Source: Paulinella micropora (lineage: Eukaryota > Cercozoa > Imbricatea > Euglyphida > Paulinellidae). From it: 64,000 bases of DNA. Under the pieces are notes generated by a model. The model saw only the letters and a list, made by a program, of their open reading frames with translations. It did no database searches and was not told the origin of the DNA. Location of the stretch: contig WBZZ01002657.1 of the NCBI GenBank assembly GCA_019918135.1, positions 83,501 to 147,500 of the forward strand, written 5' to 3'. Each line of letters opens with the position of its first letter. Within the stretch, counting starts at the first letter, position 1. This document shows positions 43,435 to 51,084 of this stretch, piece by piece. The position numbers and the translations under genes were made by a program.

Positions 43435-43884
43435 ATGCCTACTGTTGCTGAACAGGATACGAACGGTTCCGTTCCTCCTAGACGTGAAGTTGAAGGCACA
43501 CAGCCTCACAAGCCTCAAGGTAAGCATTTGCTAGTTCATCCTTCGAGAGCTAATATGATAAATGATGCGAATAGGAAGGCGAAGAAGGCGATGGAGGAGA
43601 GGAAGCCGCAACTGAAGGCTAGGTCTCCGCCTACGAAGAAGCAGCGGACCGTTCCCCCGCCAAAGGACGCAACCGTCTCTACGGGAGACAAGTGTACATC
43701 TAGTGTACCGGACTCTGTCAAGCGGACACTTGAGATACCGGAAGCCCCGGAGACTCAAGAAGTTAAGTTGGAGGAAAAGAGGGAAGAACGGAAGGAGGAC
43801 AAGGAACTTGAGCTTAGACTCAAAACCCTAGAACAAAAAATTCATGTGCTAGCGGCTAGTATACATAGACCGGACGCGCTATGA
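43435..43884 (+). CDS. Small charged ORF of the retroelement
   Basis: 149 residues, starting MPTVAEQDTNGSVPPRREV, Lys/Glu/Pro-rich, with a coiled-coil end (ELELRLKTLEQKIHVLAAS). It lies 75 bases after the gag-like gene in the same direction. Its stop codon overlaps the next start codon (ATGA at 43881), an arrangement common in multi-ORF retroelements. Function unknown. Confidence 0.4.
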   Translation: MPTVAEQDTNGSVPPRREVEGTQPHKPQGKHLLVHPSRANMINDANRKAKKAMEERKPQLKARSPPTKKQRTVPPPKDATVSTGDKCTSSVPDSVKRTLEIPEAPETQEVKLEEKREERKEDKELELRLKTLEQKIHVLAASIHRPDAL

Positions 43885-43996
43885 CTGACCTCTTTTGTGA
43901 AACTTTACAAACCACATTAAAAGTTGGTAATGATACGATGGCGAATATTAATATTGTCGGCCAGAAGTTTTTGAATAGTCACCGGACATGGGTTGA
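43881..43996 (+). pseudogene. Start of a third retroelement ORF, truncated
   Basis: From the overlapping ATG the frame reads MTDLFCETLQTTLKVGNDTM and on to about 43996, where viral penton sequence begins. In an intact copy the enzyme ORF would be expected here. Too short to classify. Confidence 0.35.
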
Positions 43997-44466
43997 GCGA
44001 AGAAATATGTTGAGTTTCTATCAAAACCCATAACCTCGTGAATGCGGGTATCGGCATCAAATATAAACCGCGGTTGAATACCTTTATTCTCTGACACACT
44101 GAATGTTAATTTGCCGTCCTCTGGTTCTATGTTGGTATTATTACTGGATACAACATAAGTATAATTATTTGGGCTGTCTGCGGTTAGCGCCTCGGCCAGT
44201 TTATTTTTTAAGTTGTTCATTGTGTAGTTTCCCTCAGGTATCGTAATTAAAGCCTCATACCCATCTTCGCTAAGAGTAAAAGTATTATATGGTGAAGCCA
44301 CAGAGTAATACGACTTCGGCACATAAATATGAAGAATTTTACAATGTGTGGGATTGTCTAGCCCCTTCATATTGACTTCATGTGTAAAGTCGCTGTCCGT
44401 GCCAGTTATCCTATTTTTACTATTTATGTAATAGATACCTGTCGCTCGGCCTCCCTTATACTCCAT
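43997..44466 (-). pseudogene. Penton protein (B), C-terminus lost
   Basis: About 155 residues from MEYKGGRATGIYYINSKNRI, very close to the intact protein at 3320-4129, up to the DRNSTYFFA motif. From there the retroelement sequence takes over, so the last 110 or so residues are missing. Confidence 0.85.
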
Positions 44467-44467
44467 T

Positions 44468-44610
44468 GATATTCAAAACTCCGCACTTTCGTCTTCGACT
44501 TTCGTGCGGTTTTTAAATATCGTTTCTTATATTATTAAATATATTTTTTTTTACGATGTTTATGAGCAAGCGAAAATGAGCGTAGCGAATGAAAGCGATG
44601 CTCATAAAAA
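44468..44610. repeat. Cloverleaf palindromic module 5
   Basis: Arms: a hairpin CCGCAC...GTGCGG, an ATCGT...ACGAT pair around an AT-rich loop, and TTTATGAGCA with TGCTCATAAA around the purine-rich centre with GCGTAGC. It lies at the same junction (penton start, protease end) as module 1 in element A, but most stem bases differ. The outer stem is weaker. Confidence 0.65.
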
Positions 44611-45126
44611 GGTGTCAAAACCATAGCCATTCTGTGCTTTTAATTTCTCCGCTTCTTCTTCTTTTAAGTCTGTGTATCCACTGGCAAATTTAAATCGCAC
44701 TCCTTTCGCCCGCTCCATTAAAAAGCGCATAGCAAACCCTCCGCATGTGTCGCTTGTATCAGATTGCTGTTTTACTTGATTAACCTTCATTAACAAATAA
44801 CTATCGGGGTTGCTTTTATCTATTAGTTGTTTCATTTGTTGTTGAAAGTCTTCCGTTGGTTGGTAAAGCGCTAAAGGGTCATACACTTCGACACTCCTGT
44901 CTTTATCTAGACTTATCCATACTGCCATCCAGTGCTGTCCTTTTTTGTTGCTAGGGTCTGTATTCATAATAAATCCGTATCGCTTTCTGCTTCCGGGCTT
45001 CAACTTGTAGATTTCATCGCTCGCTATCGCTCCGAGATACCATCCATATTTTTTCATTATATCATCTATTTCATTAGTCATTAAACCGCGACCCTCTTCC
45101 TGTTGTTCCTCTGGTTGCTGTGGCGT

Positions 45127-45168
45127 CTCCGCGACGCTCGGGGGTATGGTAGGGGGTGAAATCCCCTC
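45127..45168. repeat. GC-rich palindromic insert in protease gene, copy 1
   Basis: Contains GTCTCCGCGACGCTCGGGGG, then TATGGTAGGGGGTG and AAATCCCCTCC; the GGGG...CCCC part forms a hairpin. A near copy is at 45503-45545. The TATGGTAGGGGGTG block is also in the polymerase insert at 35702-35773, on the other strand. The GTCTACGCGACGCT block alone recurs near 46413. Confidence 0.65.
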
Positions 45169-45176
45169 CTCTGGCT

Positions 45177-45204
45177 GATCTATTTCAACGCGTTGAAATA
45201 GATC
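45177..45204. repeat. Perfect 28-base palindrome in protease gene
   Basis: GATCTATTTCAACG followed directly by its exact reverse complement. It codes for a linker part of the protein with no equivalent in element A. Confidence 0.75.
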
Positions 45205-45502
45205 GGGTTGCTCAAACTCTGGTTGCCGCGGCTCCTCTGGTGGTGTTTGGTCTGGCGGTGTAGTCGTATCTGTTGCCGGCTCTGGTGGCGGGGGTAGCGG
45301 TTGGGGCATTCCCTCGTCAATATTCAAATCATTTGAAACTTGTTTATCAACATTTGGGTATATCGTCATTTTGCTAGTTAGAGTATTTACAAAGTCCTTT
45401 TTGTTCATTGTGTGTTTCCAATCTTTGCGGGATAGATATTTTTTAATTGTTTTTATTGAAAATACCTTATCCATTAATTCTTCTAATGTCTTTGCTCCAG
45501 TG

Positions 45503-45545
45503 TCTACGCGACGCTTGGGGGTATGGTAGGGGGTGAAATCCCCTC
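45503..45545. repeat. GC-rich palindromic insert in protease gene, copy 2
   Basis: Reads GTCTACGCGACGCTTGGGGG, TATGGTAGGGGGTG, AAATCCCCTCC, almost the same as 45127-45168 but translated in a different frame. It replaces a shorter, different stretch in element A. Confidence 0.65.
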
Positions 45546-46838
45546 CAGTCCCTTTTTGTTCAGTAATACCCATGAACTCTTCATATCTAGCATAATCCGC
45601 TACTTTTCTTTTTACGTTTTCCTTTTCATTTCCAACATCAATATTAAACCTTTTAATCATGTCAATAATCCACTTTGAAGTGTCTTTGTAATTTAATTTT
45701 TTATGTCCATCACTATCTAGTCTCTTTTTTAAAGCCTGTGCTAACTCTTTTATAGTAATGTTTGGGTGATAAGTTTTTGAAAATGCAGAGATTAAAAATT
45801 GATTAATTTGTAAATTTTCAAAATGCTTACCCTTTTCTTCTGCTTTCTTTTCTTCCTTTTCAAGTTTTTCTTTATATTCTTCTGCTAACTTTTTCTGTTC
45901 CTCTAAAGATATCGCTGTGGCTATAGCAGTCTGAATATCTTGACTGGCTTTTTGTAAGTCTTTACGACTCATCTTTTTTATGAAATTATCTGTATATCCT
46001 GCTAATTTCAGTGTTTCAATATCTTTCTGCTTTTGCTTTTTTTCTTCCTCATATTGCTCTTTTGTTTTTAATGGTGCTTCATTTTCTAAATTATTTAATG
46101 GCGGTGCTTGTGGTGGTGCTCCAAATGGTGGTGCTAATGGTGGTGCTTGTGGCGGTGCTCCAAATTGTGGCGGTGCTTGTGGCTGTCCATATTGCGGCGG
46201 CATAATATATTGATATTGTGGATTATCTCCAACTGGTTGAAGATAGGGTGGTAATGCTTGTATTCTATTTTTTCTGTCTTCTTCATATTTTACATCTTCT
46301 ATGAGTTTTTGCTCCCTTCTTAGTTCTCTGTCTTTCTGTTCTTGTCGTTCCTTGATATCGGATAGTTGATTGCGGTGTATCCTTACTCATCCTGCCTTTC
46401 CTTAGTATCTGCGTCTACGCGACGCTCTTGCCTCTTCTTCTCCTCTTCTAAATCCTCCCTTGCTTTCTTTTCTTTTTTCTCTATATCCTCAATACCCTCA
46501 TACTTTTCCTTTCTGAGTTTGTCTAAGTGGTCATTAATGGCTGTTCTCGTATTTTGTTCAATCTCTGACAGGCTCTGGACTTTCCTTAAATCCTCCTTCT
46601 TTTCTTTTTTCTTTGCTTTTGGGGTACTGCCACGTTCGCGTGGCTTATTGTTTAAGTATTTCATAAAAAGTTTAACGATTTGAAGTGTGCTCATATCATT
46701 TGTTTTCTTACCAAAATTAAGATAATATTTTTTACCCTTCTGGATAATAATATTATACGGCTTCCCGCTTTTGTTTCTATAAACCCGCGGGGGTCTTACC
46801 TTAGGCTTCCTTGTTTTTTTGGTTTTAGCAACCATTGC

Positions 46839-46993
46839 TTTTCTAAATTCACACTTTCGCTTCGCTTTCGTGTGTTTTAGAAAATCGTTTTAACACTTAT
46901 ATATTATTAGAGCAAAAAGTAATTTTATCTTTAACGATGTTTGAGAATAAACGAGAATGAGCGAAGCGAATGAGAGTGAAATTCTCAAACATC
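46839..46993. repeat. Cloverleaf palindromic module 6
   Basis: Arms: TTTTCTAAA with TTTAGAAAA (tip CACAC...GTGTG), ATCGTTTT with AACGAT, and GTTTGAGAAT with ATTCTCAAAC around a purine-rich centre with GCGAAGC. It lies between the core gene and the protease gene. The equivalent place in element A (6254-6307) has only about 50 AT-rich bases without this structure. Confidence 0.75.
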
Positions 46994-47305
46994 TAGAACT
47001 TAAGGGCACCTCGTCCTCTCTGCTTACCATACCCCAGTCTTGATGCTACAGCACCAACACTACCAGCGTAAGGTACCCCGACGCTACTTAATGCTCCCGC
47101 AGTCCTAGAGATTATTATTGCGAAGAAATTTATCAACAGCCATTGCGGTTTTGCACACTTTTTGCCAGTTAATTTTACCGCCAGCCTGCCCCTTGCCCTT
47201 CTTCCGTCCAGTTTTCTTTTTACCTCCAGCCATGTTGGTGCTTGAGTTAATAGTTCGTTTGCCGATTGTTGGAATGACTTCAACACGAGTTGTTTTAACT
47301 ACCAT
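46993..47305 (-). pseudogene. Core / membrane-active protein (B), frameshifted
   Basis: The first part (47305-47105) starts MVVKTTRVEVIPTIGKRTIN and has the conserved GGKINWQKVCKTAMAVDKFL segment. A small deletion breaks the frame at the RNN segment, and the rest (ISRTAGALSSVGVPYAGSVG and the GYGKQRG tail) is in another frame down to 46993. Compared with 6308-6619, the N-terminus is different. Confidence 0.6.
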
Positions 47306-47343
47306 TATACTATGAAAAAAAATATTTATTAATTCTAAAAATA

Positions 47344-48167
47344 TTATTTAAATCTTTGTGAGAAATTCTTCCGTAATTCATCATCAACACTTGAGACATA
47401 AAGAAAATTAAATCTCTCCTTTGTAGCCTCGTGATACTTTTGAAGAAAGTAGTCAAAGTCAAAAGATAAGTCTAAGTGTTTATACACGAGTTCCATTTTA
47501 TCCTGAGACTGGCTTGGAAAGATTAACAAATAATCTAATTGCTTAATGGCTTCTGGCCGTAGGTTGTTTAAATACTGGCTTGACATAATAACCTTACTTT
47601 TATAGTGTCTGTTCTTTTTTAACAAATCACTTACGGACTTGTCTCTTAATCCACTCCCTAAATCATCCAAAACAAAAACAACCTCTGGAGAAATATACTT
47701 GCTGGGTCGTTCTTTTGGTGCATCCGCGGCGCTCTGTTTCTTTTCTTCTTCTTTTCCAAAGTATAAAAATTGTGGCTTCTCTATTTCTTCTTTGTCCTGT
47801 TTTACTTCTCCTTCGTGTTGCTCGTCATGTCTGTTCAGTTTGTCTAACTCATAATCAATGACATTAACACCATCTGATTTAAGAAAAGCATATATCGCCA
47901 TCGGGTTTCCTCTGTTCTTAAAGTGCTTTACCATTGCTTTATAAATGTAGTCCTTGTGTATTGTTGAAGCAATAATGACAATACGGGTTTTTCTGTCTGT
48001 AGTCCGTTTCAGTATTTCAAAGAGTGCTGTCGTTTTCCCGCTCTTCTTACGGGCGAGTAGAAATATATTGGCATACGGCTCATTGAATAATTTATAACAT
48101 TTTGCTTTTTTATCTCCGTTCCATCCTGCTTCACAGGCTTAACTTTGACGTTGTTAATCTTAAGCAT
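47344..48167 (-). pseudogene. Packaging ATPase (FtsK/HerA, A32-like), element B
   Basis: The part 47344-47934 is open (196 residues) and has Walker B (EVVFVLDDLG) and the MSSQYLNNLRPEAIKQLDY segment. Before it, in the same direction, lie KAMVKHFKNRG and, further up, Walker A (LLARKKSGKTT). The first 20 or so codons start MLKINNVKVKPVKQDG at 48167 in frame 0. The Walker A part is in the -1 frame, reached at the slippery bases A AAA AAG. The same heptamer is at the same place in element A. Role: genome packaging. Confidence 0.8.
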
Positions 48168-48176
48168 CTTATATTA

Positions 48177-48541
48177 TTAAGCCAAAAACTCTAGGCATAC
48201 AACAATTCTTCCCGCTAAATTTCCTGTGTCAATATTTCCGCTGTCAGTTTCAAGGACTTTAAATGTATATTGTCCGTCAGTCCATCCGACAACACCCAAA
48301 TTATAACCGAGATTTGAAATGTTTGCTGTGGTGCTGTCCGCAAATGTTCCAATAATTCCAATTCTATCCATGTAAAGAATTCTGGTTTTTGTCTCTGTCT
48401 GGTCGTTCATATAGTGGATAAATTTTGTATTCATTTTGGTTGGTGTGAATGACATTTGGATTTTTTATTAAATATTTTGCTTCCTCCAGCAAAATCATTG
48501 CTTAGAAAAATAATCTTTTGGTATTTATATTCAGTAGCCAT
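48177..48541 (-). pseudogene. Conserved unknown protein (B), frameshifted
   Basis: Starts MATEYKYQKIIFLSNDF at 48541. The frame breaks near 48470, then continues from MSFTPTKMNTKFIHY to 48177, closely matching 7517-7876. The start codon shares bases with the divergent Cys-rich gene (CATG at 48539-48542). Confidence 0.6.
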
Positions 48542-48800
48542 GATTATATTACTACTCATAAACTTTTTAATAACAAAAATATTTTCGCGGACTGCCTGCG
48601 ACTTTTATAGCAGAGCAAATCAAACAAAACGAGATGCGTGTGTTTATTGTATAAAGCAAGGAATAGAAACTAAATTTAAATGTGTGTATAAGCCTATGAG
48701 TGATTGGTGTGTTAGTTTTGATGAAGCCCTGTCTTTAATGTGTGCGGGTAGTGATGCTTCTTGGTATAAAATACACTTATATGAATGCTTTGATATTTGA
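48540..48800 (+). CDS. Small cysteine-rich protein with N-terminal hydrophobic segment (B)
   Basis: About 86 residues from MIILLLINFLITKIFSRTAC. An upstream ATG in the same frame (48456) would run through the neighbouring gene and is less likely. All seven Cys of the element A homologue (7924-8175) are kept, with CVYCIKQGIETKFKCVY nearly unchanged. The hydrophobic start suggests secretion or membrane anchoring. Intact although its neighbours are damaged. Confidence 0.65.
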   Translation: MIILLLINFLITKIFSRTACDFYSRANQTKRDACVYCIKQGIETKFKCVYKPMSDWCVSFDEALSLMCAGSDASWYKIHLYECFDI

Positions 48801-48932
48801 GAATTTCGCTTCTATCTGGCTAATTGCTTATTCTCAAACATTGTCCTCCCATTTTAATTTTTTTGTCGGTTTTCGATGTTTATCAACAAACGAGAATGAG
48901 CGAAGCGAATGAAAGTGTAGTTGATAAATATC
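48792..48932. repeat. Cloverleaf palindromic module 7
   Basis: Outer stem GATATTT with AAATATC. Arms: TTTGAGAAT with ATTCTCAAA, ACATTG with CGATGT (one mismatch), TTTATCAAC with GTTGATAAA around a centre with GCGAAGC. It separates the 3' ends of the Cys-rich and membrane-protein genes. In element A those ends overlap directly (8161-8175) with no module. Confidence 0.8.
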
Positions 48933-49284
48933 ATTTCTTTGAACTAGAAGGCGATGGAAGGCAAATGCCGATAAGCAATGTTAGGATTCCGACATAAGTA
49001 TTAGCAACCTCGCACGGTAAGTTCTTTTCAGATAATCTCACGATACAAAGGGTTATAATCGCGATAATGATACCCATTTGAAATAAGTATTTAATAAGTC
49101 GGCTGTCAGTTGGCCTGTTCTTTATACAACAACAATTCCAGTTATATTCCAATTCGTGCTCTACTTTTTTTTCCTCGGTCTTTAGTTCTACTTCAAGAAC
49201 ACGAGACTTTAATTCTGGAGTTAGTTCGCCATCCATATCCATAATAGGTGGTGGTCTGTGAAGTCTGGTTGTATTATTTGACAT
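48931..49284 (-). CDS. Two-helix membrane protein, intact (B)
   Basis: 117 residues from MSNNTTRLHRPPPIMDMDGE. It has a Glu-rich segment, the NCCCIKNRPTDSRLIKYLF motif, membrane helix 1 (GIIIAIITLCIV), a short loop with a Cys, membrane helix 2 (YVGILTLLIGI) and the tail LPSPSSSKK. From KKVEHELE on it differs from the element A copy at about one residue, much closer than other gene pairs. The start overlaps the end of the fibre gene by some bases. Family unknown. Confidence 0.7.
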   Translation of the reverse strand: MSNNTTRLHRPPPIMDMDGELTPELKSRVLEVELKTEEKKVEHELEYNWNCCCIKNRPTDSRLIKYLFQMGIIIAIITLCIVRLSEKNLPCEVANTYVGILTLLIGICLPSPSSSKK

Positions 49285-50098
49285 TATCAAAAACGACTGC
49301 TCGGATTTCTGCTAATTGATTTGCTTGGTCTTGTAGTATATTCATAAGATTTTTATGTTCTTTTTCTAAATTAACTACCTTTTCTGATAATTGTTGAACG
49401 GCCTTAATTAACGGGGCGATAAACTCCAAATAACCTATACCATAACCGACATCACCACTATCAATACATTTAACATCTTCTGGATTAACACTCACACCTT
49501 TCAATTTGCATTCTTTTCTTTGCTTTGGACACGGAACCATAATTGTTTCTTTTATAAAACCGCCAAAATCTAGCATATCCATTTCTGTTAGTATTTCTTC
49601 TAATTCCTGTGCTATCAAACCCGTTCTTTGTTTCTTGTTGTCATCAATCATACGATAGCAGACTGGATTTAACTTATTAATAAAATCTAAGCCTAAGCAT
49701 TCCTTTATATCTTCTTTTTTTCGCCTGTCTGAATATTGAATTGGATTAGACAATACCCATAATTGCCCATCACTCCCTCTCAAAGACATTAAAGCAGTAT
49801 TACTTTGATTTTCCCATATGAAACCTTTCGTTGTAGTACTACCAACTCTAAATCTTATAGCATGAGTAGTTATTCCTCCGCCTACTCCTCCTGCTGGTGC
49901 TGTCCCTCCACTTAATGATTTATTATTCCCAGACTGAGACATATAAATCCCCCAGTTTGAATCGGTAATATCCCAAATATATATTCCTTTACTGCTTCCT
50001 CCATCTGTTCCTCCTTCAATGGCTAATTTCGCACCTGTTCCTGTTGCTGACGATGTTAGTGTTCCTGTGTATGTAATTCCCGCATTTGCTGTTGCCAT
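49274..50098 (-). pseudogene. Fibre C-terminal part with S74 chaperone domain (B)
   Basis: 274 codons, open. The first two codons (ATGGCA, 50093-50098) belong to the copia LTR and fibre sequence starts after them (TANAGITYTGTLTSSATG). Near residue 135 comes the S74 motif QYSDRRKKEDIKECLGLDFI with the following RTGLIAQELEEIL, and a coiled-coil tail (LSEKVVNLEKEHKNLMNIL). The self-cleaving Ser-Asp is present. This S74 domain differs strongly from that of element A. The upstream part of the gene is at 58286-60979. Confidence 0.8.
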
Positions 50099-50663
50099 AA
50101 CTATGTATCCACTTAATTAAAGATAAGGTACGGAACAGACTTAATAATCCCTCATCCCGGCATCAAACAGTACTTCAGATACCTACAGCAGTTTAATTAG
50201 TGATCTCGACAAGATACGGAAACCGATTTGTCTATCATGTGAATGCGGTTCTATCGATACGTATCATCGCGTGCTAGATACGTATTATATAACCTTTAAG
50301 TAACATGGATCGCACTGTCGTGCAATCATATGATTAGGCAAATCATCCCATGAATTAGGTGTAATGAGGGAAGAAGTTACAGGGAATTCTGGCCGGTAGA
50401 TTCGTTAAATATTGTTAGTTGACAGAAATGAAATTGACAATGTTAAATGGTAATATATTGGAAGTGATATGAAAAACATTATTGCCGGTCGTTACTGTAA
50501 TTAACGGTAAATATAGATAATATAAATGATTATATATAAACTTGAATAAAATGATTTAACTTCGGACTTGAAGTAGAAATTATTTTATCTTTTACTGATG
50601 TGTAAACTACAACTTGAAGGGATATCCGAAGAACTATAATTATATGAATATATAATGATAACA
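50093..50663 (-). repeat. 3' LTR of copia copy 2
   Basis: 571 bases, TGTTATCA ... ATGGCA on the minus strand. A polypurine tract (GGGGGGAG, minus strand) adjoins at 50664-50671. Confidence 0.93.
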
Positions 50664-51084
50664 CTCCCCCCGGACAATATATCCGCCATGGAAATATCAT
50701 CATGAACATTTGCGGTGGCGGAGAGGCCAGTATGATTTATACATAGTTATGTGTAAATATGTTCGTGAGGGGAAAGTAGAAATTATCATATATGGAAAAA
50801 TTATCATTAATGTGCAAGAATAAATATGAGCATGACATGCATAACTCAAAAAAAAATTCTGACTTGTTAGGATTTACGAAGCGCATTAGCGCGATGTCGG
50901 ATTAATTGTCCCTATTAGCTTTATTCTACTGAGGATAGTAGATTATAGACATACAAAATGTCAATTCTATAAATTTGCGACAAAGTCGCTACAGTCATCA
51001 GTATAATTGAACGGCGAAGAGCGTTGTACAAAAAAATTAGAAATTGTCTTTTGAACGCTCTGAATAACAATACTTGGTACGAAC

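Larger units (their letters stand above)
39841..43996 (+). mobile_element. Unclassified retroelement (copy 2), 3'-truncated
   Basis: Starts TGTAGGCATCACCCCCC at 39841, the same end as at 1301 and 21220. About 1 kb of leader is followed by a long gag-like gene, a small charged ORF and the first 35 or so codons of a further ORF. Then the sequence changes at about 43996 to the viral penton gene of element B. No reverse transcriptase or integrase is present. The leader 39841-40881 has no supported gene. Confidence 0.6.
44602..46835 (-). pseudogene. Adenain-type cysteine protease with long basic N-terminus (B)
   Basis: The N-terminal part starts MVAKTKKTRKPKVRPPRVYR (46835) and runs to 46383, with a frame break between 46383 and about 46350. 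The main part is open from 46203 to 44602 (533 residues). It has a Pro-rich repeat (units of QAPPQFGAPP type), a Lys/Glu coiled coil, a linker with palindromic inserts, and the protease domain: His in GQHWMAVWISL, Asp in EVYDPLA, Cys in SDTCGGFAMRF. The catalytic part is intact. It probably matures the capsid. Its last bases overlap module 5. Confidence 0.8.

Noticed and set aside
46080..46200. GGTGCT-type repeat as a separate mobile repeat
   Set aside because: It encodes the Pro/Ala-rich repeat of the protease N-terminal part; a simple coding repeat explains it.
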